DNA of 27,341 bases. Source: an uncultured Clostridia bacterium (lineage in GTDB: Bacteria; Bacillota; Clostridia; Christensenellales; Borkfalkiaceae). A model generated the notes under the pieces. The model had not been told where the DNA came from, made no database searches, and saw nothing but the letters and a program-made list of their open reading frames with translations. The stretch lies in assembly GCA_945834965.1 (NCBI GenBank), contig CAMAHZ010000003.1, positions 1-27,341 of the forward strand, read 5' to 3'. Position 1 is the first letter of the stretch. Each line of letters starts with the position of its first letter. Shown piece by piece: positions 14,254-23,637 of this stretch. The position numbers and the translations under genes were made by a program.

Positions 14254-14535
14254 ATGATTAAACCTTTATTCGATAAGGTTGTAGTTGAGCCCGTAAAGGC
14301 TGAAGAAAAGTCAAAGGGCGGCATTATTCTTACCGCCGCATCGCAGGAAAAACCTGCCACCTGCACCGTCGTTGCAGTCGGCCCCGGCGGACTTGTAGAC
14401 GGCAAGGAAGTAACCATGCAGGTTAAAGTCGGCGACAAGGTTCTTCTCTCCAAGTATAGCGGAACGGAAGTTAAGGTTGACGGCAAGGAATATACGATTA
14501 TTCGCCAAGGCGATATTTTGGCAATCGTAGAATAA
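14254..14535 (+). CDS. groES: Co-chaperonin GroES
   Basis: Lid of the GroEL folding chamber. The 93-residue protein begins IKPLFDKVVVEPV, has the mobile loop SKGGIILT and the C-terminal block VLLSKYSGTEVKVDG...YTIIRQGDILAIVE; length is normal. SD GGAGG is 8 bases before the ATG. It is followed by groEL after a 31-base gap, a standard operon. The 143 bases between dCMP deaminase and groES contain no CIRCE inverted repeat and no CtsR-type repeat, and I see no strong -35/-10 pair on the plus strand, the best -10 being TATAAA at 14214-14219. Confidence 0.97.
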   Translation: MIKPLFDKVVVEPVKAEEKSKGGIILTAASQEKPATCTVVAVGPGGLVDGKEVTMQVKVGDKVLLSKYSGTEVKVDGKEYTIIRQGDILAIVE

Positions 14536-14566
14536 TTTTTTGAATAATAAGGAGTTATAAAATATT

Positions 14567-16195
14567 ATGGCTAAACAGATTAAATACGGCGACGACGCCA
14601 GAAAAGCTTTATACAACGGCGTAAACGTTATTGCCGATACCGTTAAAATCACTATCGGACCCAAGGGCAGAAACGTAGTTCTCGATAAGAAATACGGCGC
14701 ACCCCTTATCACTAACGACGGCGTTACAATCGCAAAGGAAATCGAACTTGAAGACCCGTTTGAAAATATGGGCGCTCAGCTCGTTAAGGAAGTTTCCACA
14801 AAGACTAACGACGTTGCAGGCGACGGCACCACTACCGCTATGGTACTTGCTCAGGCAATCATAAAAGAAGGACTTAAAAACCTTGCGGCAGGCGCTAACC
14901 CCATGGTACTTAAAAAGGGTATCGCAACCGCAGTTGACTGCGTTGTAAACAAGGTTAAGTCAATCTCTAAGCCCATTGAGAGCAAGCTTGCAATTTCACA
15001 GGTTGCTTCCATTTCCGCAGGCGACGAAAAGGTCGGCGAGCTTATTGCAAACGCAATGGAAATCGTAGGTAAGGACGGCGTTATAACCGTTGAAGAAGGC
15101 AAGTCAATGACTACCGAACTCACCACCGTTGAAGGCATGCAGTTTGACAGGGGCTACTCTTCCGCTTATATGGTTACCAACACCGAAAAGATGGAAGCCG
15201 TTTTGGATAACCCTTACATTCTTATCACCGATAAAAAGATTTCTTCCTTACAGGAAATTTTGCCCGTAATCGAACCCATCGCTCAGCAAGGCGCAAGGCT
15301 CTTGATTATTGCTGAAGACGTTGAAGGCGACGCTCTTGCCGCACTTATCGTAAACAAATTAAAGGGCGTTTTGAACTGCGTAGCAGTTAAGGCACCCGGC
15401 TTTGGCGACAGAAGAAAGGCTATGCTTGAAGATATCGCAATCTTAACAGGCGGCACCGTTATCTCTTCCGACCTTGGCTATGAATTTAAGGACGTTACCA
15501 TTGATATGCTTGGCAGAGCTTCTCAGGTTAAGGTCGATAAGGACAACACCACCATTATCGACGGCGCAGGCGCGGCTGAAGATATCAAAGCAAGAGTTGC
15601 TTCCATTAAAGCTCAGATTGCTGAGACTTCTTCCGACTACGATAGAGAAAAGCTTCAGGAAAGACTTGCAAAGCTTGCAGGCGGCGTAGCCGTAATCAAC
15701 GTAGGCGCTGCTACCGAAGTTGAAATGAAGGAAAAGAAACTCCGTATAGAAGACGCACTTTCCGCAACCAGAGCAGCTGTTGAAGAAGGTATCGTTCCCG
15801 GCGGCGGCGTTGCGCTTTTAGCGGCTTCTAAAGACCTTGAAAAACTCGTTAAGACTCTTAGCGGCGACGAAAAGACGGGCGCTGAAATCATCTTAAAGGC
15901 TATCGAAGCTCCTATTCGTCAAATTTCAGAAAACGCCGGCGTAGACGGTTCAGTAGTAGTTAATACGATAAAGAATTCCAAGAACCCCAACTACGGCTAC
16001 GACGCGTTAAAGAACGTCTACACCGATATGGTTGAAAGCGGTATTATCGACCCCACTAAGGTTTCCCGTTCCGTACTCCAAAACGCTGCGTCCGTTGCGG
16101 CTACGTTATTAACTACGGAGAGCATCGTTACCGATATCCCCACTCCCGCCGCTCCTGCCGCTCCTGCAGGACCCGATATGGGCGGAATGTATTAA
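14567..16195 (+). CDS. groEL: Chaperonin GroEL (60 kDa)
   Basis: ATP-driven folding chamber. The 542-residue protein is full length and well conserved: KFGDDAR-equivalent start (IKYGDDARKAL), IGPKGRNVVLDKKYG, the nucleotide-binding AGDGTTTAMVLAQ, VKAPGFGDRRKAMLEDIAILTGG, ATEVEMKEKKLRIEDAL and VEEGIVPGGGVAL. The C-terminus has an Ala/Pro stretch and the usual GGMY tail. GGAG lies 12 bases before the ATG, a somewhat long spacing. Co-transcribed with groES; ends at a clear terminator. Confidence 0.98.
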   Translation: MAKQIKYGDDARKALYNGVNVIADTVKITIGPKGRNVVLDKKYGAPLITNDGVTIAKEIELEDPFENMGAQLVKEVSTKTNDVAGDGTTTAMVLAQAIIKEGLKNLAAGANPMVLKKGIATAVDCVVNKVKSISKPIESKLAISQVASISAGDEKVGELIANAMEIVGKDGVITVEEGKSMTTELTTVEGMQFDRGYSSAYMVTNTEKMEAVLDNPYILITDKKISSLQEILPVIEPIAQQGARLLIIAEDVEGDALAALIVNKLKGVLNCVAVKAPGFGDRRKAMLEDIAILTGGTVISSDLGYEFKDVTIDMLGRASQVKVDKDNTTIIDGAGAAEDIKARVASIKAQIAETSSDYDREKLQERLAKLAGGVAVINVGAATEVEMKEKKLRIEDALSATRAAVEEGIVPGGGVALLAASKDLEKLVKTLSGDEKTGAEIILKAIEAPIRQISENAGVDGSVVVNTIKNSKNPNYGYDALKNVYTDMVESGIIDPTKVSRSVLQNAASVAATLLTTESIVTDIPTPAAPAAPAGPDMGGMY

Positions 16196-16228
16196 TTAAC
16201 AAACGATAAACGTTAATAAATTTAAAAG

Positions 16229-16261
16229 CACCTTGAGCATTTTCGCCCAAGGTGTTTTTTT
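16229..16261 (+). terminator. Terminator of groES-groEL
   Basis: CACCTTG (16229-16235) pairs with CAAGGTG (16248-16254), followed by seven T residues, about 34 bases after the groEL stop. Confidence 0.9.
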
Positions 16262-16280
16262 ACAACAAAACAATAACAGA

Positions 16281-16310
16281 TAAAATAATCCCACCGATTT
16301 CGTCGGTGGG
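16281..16310 (-). terminator. Terminator of rubrerythrin gene
   Basis: On the minus strand CCCACCGA pairs with TCGGTGGG around a five-base loop (16290-16310), followed by ATTATTTTA. It lies about 13 bases after the rubrerythrin stop, convergent with the groEL terminator. Confidence 0.75.
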
Positions 16311-16322
16311 AATGTACTTAAA

Positions 16323-16868
16323 TTAATAATTGTCCTTTTTAACTTCAAAGAAGCTCTTAGGATGAGCGCAGACAGGGCATATTTCAGGCGCTTTAGTGCT
16401 GATAACTACGTGACCGCAGTTGCGGCATTCCCACATAGTTACGCCAGCTTTTTCAAATACCTGCATGGTCTCTACGTTCTTGAGCAACGCGCGATAACGC
16501 TCCTCGTGCTGTTTTTCGATTGCGCCTACCGCACGGAATTGCCAAGCGAGTGCTTTGAAACCTTCTTCTTCAGCTTCCTTAGCCATTCTCTCGTACATAT
16601 CAGTCCACTCGAAATTTTCACCTTCTGCGGCGGCGGCAAGGTTTTCAGCCGTATCGCCGAGCTGGTTCAGGTGTTTAAACCAAAGCTTTGCGTGTTCCTT
16701 TTCGTTTTCGGCGGTCTTTAAAAAGAGTTCGGCAATCTGCTCGTAACCTGCTTTTTTAGCCACAGACGCAAAATACGTATATTTATTTCTCGCCTGGCTT
16801 TCGCCCGCAAAAGCTTCCCACAAATTTTTTTCTGTCTTAGTGCCTGCGTAAGGATTTTTCTTTTCCAT
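16323..16868 (-). CDS. rbr: Rubrerythrin
   Basis: Peroxide-scavenging non-haem iron protein of anaerobes. Residues 1 to about 140 form the ferritin-like di-iron domain, with Glu/His ligands visible in FAGESQARNKY, ENEKEHA, AKEAEEEGF and IEKQHEERY. The C-terminal rubredoxin-like domain has CRNCG (C148, C151) and CPVC (C164, C167). The 181-residue length is normal. SD AGGAG is placed before the ATG and a strong promoter lies about 50 bases upstream. Single-gene unit with its own terminator. It supports an anaerobic life style with exposure to oxygen stress. Confidence 0.96.
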   Translation of the reverse strand: MEKKNPYAGTKTEKNLWEAFAGESQARNKYTYFASVAKKAGYEQIAELFLKTAENEKEHAKLWFKHLNQLGDTAENLAAAAEGENFEWTDMYERMAKEAEEEGFKALAWQFRAVGAIEKQHEERYRALLKNVETMQVFEKAGVTMWECRNCGHVVISTKAPEICPVCAHPKSFFEVKKDNY

Positions 16869-16916
16869 AATTTTTAACTCCTACATAATAATTCGGCAAC
16901 GAACGCCACCTAAACT

Positions 16917-16945
16917 AATTTAACACAAAAACCGTAAAATGTCAA
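16917..16945 (-). promoter_or_regulatory. Promoter of rubrerythrin
   Basis: Minus strand: perfect TTGACA (16945-16940), 17-base spacer, TAAATT (16922-16917). Predicted start near 16910, leaving a leader of about 42 bases. I see no obvious PerR-type palindrome over it. Confidence 0.8.
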
Positions 16946-16965
16946 TATCGAATTTTAAATTTAAC

Positions 16966-18183
16966 TTAAACTTTATCAAGTATTCTTGACAAAGCGTATT
17001 TGCCGTGCTCGTAGGTCAAGCCGCCCTGAAAATAGGCAAGATAGGGTTCTTTAACGGGTCCGTCCGCCGAAAGCTCTATAGAAGAACCGGAAACAAAAGT
17101 GCCTGCCGCCATTATGATTTTATCGTCGTAACCGGGCATATCCCAAGGTTCGCAGGTGACGTAGCCGTCCACGGGCGACGCAAACTGCACTTCCCTTATA
17201 AAGTTGACCATTTTATTTTCGTCGCCAAACTCAATGCAACGGGTTATATCGTGCGGAACTTTGTCAATAGACGGGTAGTTTTTATAGCCAAGCTCGGTCA
17301 TCGCCATACCGATTAATAGCGAAACCTTTATAGCTTGACAAACGACGTGCGGTGCCATAAAAAGCCCCTGATAGAAATACCTGTAACCTTGTTCGTAAGA
17401 ACCGACTTCCAACCCTATCGACGGTGCGGTAAACCTTCTGCCGATAGCTTGAATATACTTATCCTTGCCGACGATATAACCGCCCGTGGGCGCAATGCCG
17501 CCGCCTGCATTTTTAATAAGCGAACCAACGCAAACATCTGCACCAACGTCGGTCGGCTCAATCTTTTCCACGAATTCACCGTAGCAATTGTCTACGAAAA
17601 TACAGCCTGTAAAGCCTTTTTTTCTTATAAATGCGCATACTTCACCTATTTCTTCGCAGGAAAAGGCGTCACGAAGTTCGTACCCGCGGGAACGCTGAAT
17701 ATAAATTAAATCAACTTGATTCTCTAAACATTTTTTAATTTCGTTAAAATCGAATTTACCTTTTTCGTCAAGGTCACAACACTCGAAATTAACGCCTAAA
17801 TCTTTTAATGAACCGATATTTTCACCGAAAATTACGGGGCGGATTGTATCGTAGGGCATTCCCGAAACGCATAAAACGTTATCGCCACGCTTGACCAAAC
17901 CAAAAAGCGCAACCGATATAGAGTGCGTACCCGAAAGAAGGTGCGGAGAAACTATTCCGCTTTCCGTATTAAATACTTCTGCGTAGAGTTTGCCTAAAGT
18001 ATCCCTGCCTTCGTCGCCGTAGCCATAGCCTGAAGTCCCTGCAAAATGACGAATTGCAATATTATTATTTGAAAACGCCTGCATAACCTTTTTTTGATTG
18101 TGATATGAAATATCTTCGGCAAGCGCAAACTTATCTTTTAGTTTATCTTCACATTCTTTAATAAAAATTTCTTTATCAGTCAT
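16966..18183 (-). CDS. PLP-dependent methionine gamma-lyase-family protein (YnbB / 'aluminium resistance' family)
   Basis: A 405-residue fold-type I PLP enzyme of the family annotated as methionine gamma-lyase-like. Visible are the N-terminal RHFAGTSGYGYGDEGRDTL, the PLP-stacking region LLSGTHSISVALFG, the aspartate that contacts the PLP ring (D198 in FVDNCYGEF) and the Schiff-base lysine (K224) in GSLIKNAGGGIAPTGGYI. The true reaction is not established for the family; C-S lyase activity is the usual guess. It overlaps miaA by 8 bases, and this pairing with miaA is seen widely in Firmicutes. An hfq gene, often near here in relatives, is absent. The start ATG has only a weak GGGG-type SD, so coupling to miaA is likely. 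Confidence 0.88.
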   Translation of the reverse strand: MTDKEIFIKECEDKLKDKFALAEDISYHNQKKVMQAFSNNNIAIRHFAGTSGYGYGDEGRDTLGKLYAEVFNTESGIVSPHLLSGTHSISVALFGLVKRGDNVLCVSGMPYDTIRPVIFGENIGSLKDLGVNFECCDLDEKGKFDFNEIKKCLENQVDLIYIQRSRGYELRDAFSCEEIGEVCAFIRKKGFTGCIFVDNCYGEFVEKIEPTDVGADVCVGSLIKNAGGGIAPTGGYIVGKDKYIQAIGRRFTAPSIGLEVGSYEQGYRYFYQGLFMAPHVVCQAIKVSLLIGMAMTELGYKNYPSIDKVPHDITRCIEFGDENKMVNFIREVQFASPVDGYVTCEPWDMPGYDDKIIMAAGTFVSGSSIELSADGPVKEPYLAYFQGGLTYEHGKYALSRILDKV

Positions 18184-19078
18184 TAATTAGCCCCATTACT
18201 TTTTCAGCCGTAGCCTGCTCAGGCTTAAGCCATATTATTCCGTCTAATTTCTTAAAAAAAGTTATCTGTCTTTTAGCGTAACGACGAGTATTTCGCTTAA
18301 TTATATTACGCATAGTACTCTCGTTATCGCCATTTTTTAAACCTTCAACGACTTCTTTATAGCCGATTGCCTGCAAACATTGACAATTTTCATCAATTCC
18401 CGAAGCCAAAAGCCCTTTCACTTCCTGAACGAGCCCAGAGTTAAACATTACGTCTACCCTGCAATCGATTCGCCTGTATAATTCCGCCCTTGGATAATCT
18501 ATAGCAACGGCTACGTAATTATATCTCGCCTTTTTCTCGTCGCGCTGGTCGGACTTCTTTTTGCCCGTAAGCTCGTAAATCTCAAGCGCGCGAATCACCC
18601 TTTTAACGTCGTTTACGTGTAAAACGTCAGCAGTCTTACTATCCACCTTTTTTAGTAGCTCGAAGAGGTATTCCTTACCTTTTTCCTTTAGAATTTGCTC
18701 GTACTTACTCCTTACGTTTTCGTCCGCCTGCACGTTGCCGTAACTTAAATCGTATAAAACCGAATTTATATAAAACCCCGTGCCGCCGCACAAAATGGGC
18801 GTTTTGCCTTGGCTTAAAAGCCTGTCTATTATAGGTAACGCCGCACTTTCGTAATCGGATACGGAGAAGTTCTCTCTTGCCCCCACTACGTCGATAAGGT
18901 GATGTGTAACGCCGCCCATTTCCGCCACGGTTGGTTTTGCCGTACCGATATTCAACCCCCTGTACACGAGCTGTGAATCGGCTGAAATTACTTCAGTATT
19001 AAGTTTTTTGGCGCAATCTACGGCAAGCGCACTCTTTCCGCTTGCCGTAGCACCGCAAATTATCAATAATTTAGCCAA
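18176..19078 (-). CDS. miaA: tRNA dimethylallyltransferase
   Basis: Transfers the dimethylallyl group to N6 of A37 in tRNAs that read codons starting with U. The 300-residue protein has the P-loop GATASGKSA (9-17), DSQLVYRGLNIGTAKP (catalytic D34), the PILCGGTGFYI block, CLQAIGYKEVVEG and the C-terminal NTRRYAKRQITFF. Length is normal. The start codon is TTG, 2 bases after the mutL stop; AAGGTG 5 bases upstream is its SD and overlaps the end of mutL. It acts before MiaB, whose gene opens the same unit. Confidence 0.95.
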   Translation of the reverse strand: MAKLLIICGATASGKSALAVDCAKKLNTEVISADSQLVYRGLNIGTAKPTVAEMGGVTHHLIDVVGARENFSVSDYESAALPIIDRLLSQGKTPILCGGTGFYINSVLYDLSYGNVQADENVRSKYEQILKEKGKEYLFELLKKVDSKTADVLHVNDVKRVIRALEIYELTGKKKSDQRDEKKARYNYVAVAIDYPRAELYRRIDCRVDVMFNSGLVQEVKGLLASGIDENCQCLQAIGYKEVVEGLKNGDNESTMRNIIKRNTRRYAKRQITFFKKLDGIIWLKPEQATAEKVMGLIND

Positions 19079-19080
19079 AC

Positions 19081-21042
19081 TTACACCTTCCTTTTGAACA
19101 TCTTCTCAAGTTCGGTTTTTGTAAGTTTTACGCATATGGGTCTGCCGTGGGGACATTTTAAACCCATATTGCCCTTTAGCATCTCCAACAGCTTTTCTCT
19201 TTCAGTTTCGGTCAGCTTATCTCCCGCTTTTATCGCGTGCTTGCAAGCCGTCTGTGCCATCTTTTCCTTTATCAGGTCGGTAACGGTTATTTTTTTGTAT
19301 TCTGAAACGTTGGAAAGCAAGTCGTCTATAAAGCCCTTAGGGTCCAGATTATACAAATCTACCGGAATATCGGTAAGCTTGAACGAACTCGTTCCGAACG
19401 GGTCAAGCGCAAAGCCTATATGCCAAAGTGAATTGACGTTATCATCGATAAACTTTCTCTCTTCAGGCGTTACGGTAAAAATATAGGGAACGAGCATATT
19501 CTGGGTATTCACCTGTCTATTTTTCACCTTTTCCAAGAGAGTATCGTACAAAATTCTCTCGTGTGCGGCGTGCTGGTCTATTAAATACACTTCGTCTCTT
19601 ATTTCATACATAAGGTAAGTGTTGAACAGCGTACCCCTGTATTTGAATTGCCTGAACTGCAACTCTTCCTGCCTTGCTTGTCGCATTTTTCTGTCTTCGA
19701 TAACTTCAAGCGAAGGCTCTACAAGGACGAACTTGTCCGTACTTAAATCGTAATTCGTGCCAAAATTAATAGCCTGCTGAACCTGCGGAGAGATAGTTTG
19801 TTTGACTTCCTGTTTGTATTCGTCGTCAAACACGGGCGGGTCGTAATCTGCGTATGGCGTCATATCAAAACCGTCAAAAGGCGAAGGCACTTTTTTAACT
19901 GTTGGTTGCTGAGAATATTTCTCTATGTCTTTAATGCCGCTGAAATCGGTGTCGTGTACGTTTTCGGTTGCTACGTATTCAGCCGCGCACACGGAAGGCT
20001 GTACTTGAGTTTTTGTAAAACTCGTCGCATCGTCGGCAACGACGAAGTCCGCCGCCTTAACGCTGCCTTCCAAAATCGAAGAAATTATCTTATAAATCGT
20101 ACCGTAAATTAATGAACTGTCTGCAAAACGAACGTCCGTCTTGCTGGGGTGAGCGTTAACGTCGACCAACTCGCTATCAAGCTGTATGGATAAAACGTAG
20201 AACGGGAAGTTCTTTTTCATCATATAAGGTAAGTAGGCGTTGTTTATTGAGCTTGATATAACGTTATTGTTTACGTATCTTCCGTTCAAAAAGGTCGTTT
20301 GATAGGTCTTATTTGATTTGAAGAACTGCTGGTTACTTATGTAACCGCTGACCTTTATATCGTTTCTCTCCGCGTCTATTTTAAAGCAGTTAGGTAATAT
20401 TTTAGCTCCGTAAACCTGCGTAATAGCTTCGTCCAGTCCGCCGCCGTAGGATTGCAATTTAAGCTCTCCGTCAACGTAATATTTAAACGCAATATAAGGG
20501 AAACCGAGAATATAGCGGATTACGTAAGTCGTTATGTCCGCTTCTTCCTTTTTATCCGTCTTTAAAAATTTAAACCTTACGGGAGTATTGAAAAAGAGAT
20601 TATTTACGGTTATCGTAGTACCTTTATTGCATGAGAAGGGTACAACTTTACCTATAAAATCACCGTCGCACTCGACTTTATTGCCCTGCTCGCCTTCTAC
20701 CGCGCTTTCAAGCTCTACTAAAGCAACGGAAGCAATAGTCGCAAGGGCTTCACCCCTAAAGCCTAAAGTGCGAATATGGGTGATATCGTCAAGCACCTTA
20801 ATCTTGCTCGTCGCATGGGGAAAGAACGCCGCACGCATATCGTCCTGCGCTATACCGCAGCCGTTGTCGGAAACCTTTATACTGTCCTTACCGCCCCTTT
20901 TGATTGAAATTTCAATCTCTTTTGCGCCTGCGTCGATACTGTTTTCGACTAATTCTTTAACGACGGAAAAGGGTCTCTCTATTACTTCGCCTGCCGCAAT
21001 ACGGCTGCACAACTCTTCGGAAAGAACTTGAATTTTACCCAT
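19081..21042 (-). CDS. mutL: DNA mismatch repair protein MutL
   Basis: Links MutS mismatch recognition to strand incision. The N-terminal GHKL ATPase has AAGEVIERPFSVVKELVENS, DNGCGI and TLGFRGEALATIASV; a linker of about 100 poorly conserved residues follows (about 330-430); the C-terminal dimerisation/endonuclease domain has DQHAAHERILYD (from D489), ACKHAIKAGD, CPHGRPI and a final FKR. This is the nicking type of MutL, as expected in an organism without MutH. In the motif DQHA(X)2E(X)4E the last glutamate is replaced by aspartate (D500). 653 residues is normal. The start ATG overlaps the mutS stop by one base (TAATG). Confidence 0.96.
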   Translation of the reverse strand: MGKIQVLSEELCSRIAAGEVIERPFSVVKELVENSIDAGAKEIEISIKRGGKDSIKVSDNGCGIAQDDMRAAFFPHATSKIKVLDDITHIRTLGFRGEALATIASVALVELESAVEGEQGNKVECDGDFIGKVVPFSCNKGTTITVNNLFFNTPVRFKFLKTDKKEEADITTYVIRYILGFPYIAFKYYVDGELKLQSYGGGLDEAITQVYGAKILPNCFKIDAERNDIKVSGYISNQQFFKSNKTYQTTFLNGRYVNNNVISSSINNAYLPYMMKKNFPFYVLSIQLDSELVDVNAHPSKTDVRFADSSLIYGTIYKIISSILEGSVKAADFVVADDATSFTKTQVQPSVCAAEYVATENVHDTDFSGIKDIEKYSQQPTVKKVPSPFDGFDMTPYADYDPPVFDDEYKQEVKQTISPQVQQAINFGTNYDLSTDKFVLVEPSLEVIEDRKMRQARQEELQFRQFKYRGTLFNTYLMYEIRDEVYLIDQHAAHERILYDTLLEKVKNRQVNTQNMLVPYIFTVTPEERKFIDDNVNSLWHIGFALDPFGTSSFKLTDIPVDLYNLDPKGFIDDLLSNVSEYKKITVTDLIKEKMAQTACKHAIKAGDKLTETEREKLLEMLKGNMGLKCPHGRPICVKLTKTELEKMFKRKV

Positions 21043-23621
21043 TATTCCACCTTTTCCTTCAAATCACTTAATATCATCAACGCCTGCATGGGCGAAAGAT
21101 TGTTCAAATCTAATCCCTTAATAATGCTTTCAACTTCCGAAGTTTTAACTTCTGCTATAACTTCTTCCCCGTCACAGGAATTATTAAAGGTAGCTTCACC
21201 GCTCTCGATTGCCTTTAAAATGCTCTTAGCCCGTGAAGTAACGCATTGCGGCACGCCTGCAAGCGAAGCAACTTCTATGCCGAAACTGCGGTTTGCGCCG
21301 CCACGCATTATCTTACGCGTAAATATAATTTTTCCGCCGTACTCTTTTACGGAAATCTTGTAGTTTTTTATACCGCTTAATTTTTCTTCAAGCTCTAAAA
21401 GTTCGTGATAATGGGTTGCAAAAAGCGTTTTTGCACCTATTTTTTGCGTAATATGTTCTATTACCGCCCACGCAATGGAAAGCCCGTCGTAAGTACTCGT
21501 ACCCCTGCCTACTTCGTCCAAAATCAAAAGACTGTCCTTAGTTGCGTTTTGCAAAATCGACGCAACTTCTATCATCTCAATCATAAACGTAGACTGGTCG
21601 AAGATAAGGTTGTCGCTTGCGCCAACCCTTGTAAAAATTCTGTCAATCAAGGGGATTTGCGCACTCGACGCAGGCACGTAGCAACCGATATGTGCCATAA
21701 TCGCAATTATAGCGTTTTGGCGCATATAGGTACTTTTACCCGCCATATTCGGGCCCGTTATTATCATAGTGCGGTTTTCATCTTCGTCAAGATAGGTATC
21801 GTTAGGAATGAATTTTTCTTTAGAAATTTTCTCGACGACGGGGTGTCTGCCGTCTTTTATAATCATGGGTTCGCCGCTTTCGACAATTTGGGGGCGAACG
21901 TATTTATTGTTTTTAGCCACTTCCGCAAAAGAAGTCAAGACGTCGAGCTTTGCAATATTTGCGGAAATACTCTTAAAGGAGTTAATTTCACTCAAAAGCT
22001 TTGCCTTAAGGGCTTCGTACAGAGCGGCTTCTATCTTTAATGCACGCTCTTCGCTCGTTAAAATCTTTTCTTCAAGCTCTTTTAACTCGTCGGTAGTAAA
22101 CCTTTCGGCGTTGGCAAGCGTCTGCCTGCGTTGATAGTGAGTAGGCACTAAATCTTTAAACGACTTAGTTACTTCTATATAATATCCGAAAACCCTGTTA
22201 TAACGGATTTTTAAGTTTTTTATACCCGTTGCGTCTCTTTCTCTCGTTTCAATCTGCAAGAGAATATCTGTAGACGACTTTTTGATATTCCTAAGCTCGT
22301 CAAGCTCGGCATTAAAGCCAGGCTTAATGTAGCCCCCTTCTTTTAAGGTCGTCGGTGTATCTTCGTCCGTTATGGCGGCGTTGATATAATCGGCTATTTC
22401 CGATAAATCTATAAGCCCGTGAGAAACGTCGTTTAATACTTTAGACGAAAAACCGGAAAGACGAAAGACAATGTTTGGAATTACTTGAATAGAACGCGCA
22501 AGAGCAAGGCAATCTACAGGCATAATTACGTTGTTGGAAATTTTGCCCGTCAGCCTTTCTATATCCTTTATCTGCTTAAGCAGTTCAATAATGCCAACCC
22601 TTACTACCGTTGCGTTAAAAAGCTCGGTCACGCCGTCTAACCTGTAGTCAATCTTTGCCTTATCCCTAAGCGGCTTAACGATTGTATTTAGCAAAAGCCT
22701 TGCGCCCATTGCGGTACTCGTCTTATCCAAAAGCCACAATAAAGAACCGTACTTTTTGCCTTCGCTGAGCGTCTTTACAATTTCAAGATTTCTTATCGCG
22801 GTCGTATCAAGCTGCATATAGCCCGACTGCGTTACGTATTTAACGTTATCTATGTTGGAAAGGGAGTGCATCTGCGTTTCTTTTAAGTACTGCAAAAGAG
22901 CGCCTATCGCACAGATTGCATTAGTTTTTCCGTTGATTGAAAACGCGTCTAATGACTGAGCTTTAAGCTGCTCTTTTAAACATTTTTCCGCAGCGGAATA
23001 ACCAAAGGTCCAGGCAAGATAAGAAGAGAATTTAGGCAATACCCCCCTTGTTACTTCAACACAATTTTTAGATGCGAACAGCATTTCGTCGTTACAAATA
23101 ACTTCCCTTACGTGCAGATTGACGAGAGTACTTATTGCGTTTTTAAGCGCGTCGGCACCCGAAAAATCGGTTGCGCTTAGCTCGCCCGTGGTGATATCCG
23201 CCCAAGCAACGGCAATATCCTTTCCGTCCATATAGACGGATGCAATATAATTATTTTCCTTTTCGTCCAAGCTTGCGTCGTCTATCACGGTGCCTGCCGT
23301 GACTACTCTTATTACGTCCCTGTCGACCATACCCTTTGCGGTTGCAGGGTCTTCAAGCTGTTCGCAAATGGCAACCTTTTCGCCGTGGGCTACGAGCTTT
23401 GCAATATAATTATCCGCAGCGTGATAAGGAACGCCGCACATAGGCGCACGCTCTTCCAAACCGCAATCTCTGCCCGTAAGCGTTAACCCGAGTATTTCTG
23501 AAACCCTTACGGCGTCTTCAAAAAACATCTCGTAAAAATCGCCTAAACGGTAAAAAATAACGCAATCTTTATACCTTTCCTTGACGGAAAGATAGTGACT
23601 CATCATAGGTGAAAGCCCCAT
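21042..23621 (-). CDS. mutS: DNA mismatch repair protein MutS
   Basis: Recognises mismatches and small loops. The 859-residue protein has the mismatch-binding N-terminus with the Phe-X-Glu motif in FYRLGDFYEMFFEDA, the clamp region, and the ABC-type ATPase: Walker A GPNMAGKST (623-631), LLILDEVGRGTSTYDG (Walker B and the following signature) and FATHYHEL. A C-terminal tail ends in a short helix (LSPMQALMILSDLKEKV), the MutL/tetramer contact region. SD AAGGGG lies 5 bases before the ATG. It follows miaB by 16 bases and overlaps mutL. Confidence 0.97.
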   Translation of the reverse strand: MGLSPMMSHYLSVKERYKDCVIFYRLGDFYEMFFEDAVRVSEILGLTLTGRDCGLEERAPMCGVPYHAADNYIAKLVAHGEKVAICEQLEDPATAKGMVDRDVIRVVTAGTVIDDASLDEKENNYIASVYMDGKDIAVAWADITTGELSATDFSGADALKNAISTLVNLHVREVICNDEMLFASKNCVEVTRGVLPKFSSYLAWTFGYSAAEKCLKEQLKAQSLDAFSINGKTNAICAIGALLQYLKETQMHSLSNIDNVKYVTQSGYMQLDTTAIRNLEIVKTLSEGKKYGSLLWLLDKTSTAMGARLLLNTIVKPLRDKAKIDYRLDGVTELFNATVVRVGIIELLKQIKDIERLTGKISNNVIMPVDCLALARSIQVIPNIVFRLSGFSSKVLNDVSHGLIDLSEIADYINAAITDEDTPTTLKEGGYIKPGFNAELDELRNIKKSSTDILLQIETRERDATGIKNLKIRYNRVFGYYIEVTKSFKDLVPTHYQRRQTLANAERFTTDELKELEEKILTSEERALKIEAALYEALKAKLLSEINSFKSISANIAKLDVLTSFAEVAKNNKYVRPQIVESGEPMIIKDGRHPVVEKISKEKFIPNDTYLDEDENRTMIITGPNMAGKSTYMRQNAIIAIMAHIGCYVPASSAQIPLIDRIFTRVGASDNLIFDQSTFMIEMIEVASILQNATKDSLLILDEVGRGTSTYDGLSIAWAVIEHITQKIGAKTLFATHYHELLELEEKLSGIKNYKISVKEYGGKIIFTRKIMRGGANRSFGIEVASLAGVPQCVTSRAKSILKAIESGEATFNNSCDGEEVIAEVKTSEVESIIKGLDLNNLSPMQALMILSDLKEKVE

Positions 23622-23637
23622 AAAAACCCCTTAAATC

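Noticed and set aside
14311..14712. Minus-strand frame of 133 codons across groES and the start of groEL
   Set aside because: Antisense shadow of two highly conserved chaperone genes; no SD and no recognisable protein.
21405..22040. Plus-strand frame of 211 codons
   Set aside because: Antisense shadow of mutS; composition is that of reversed codons and no motif is present.
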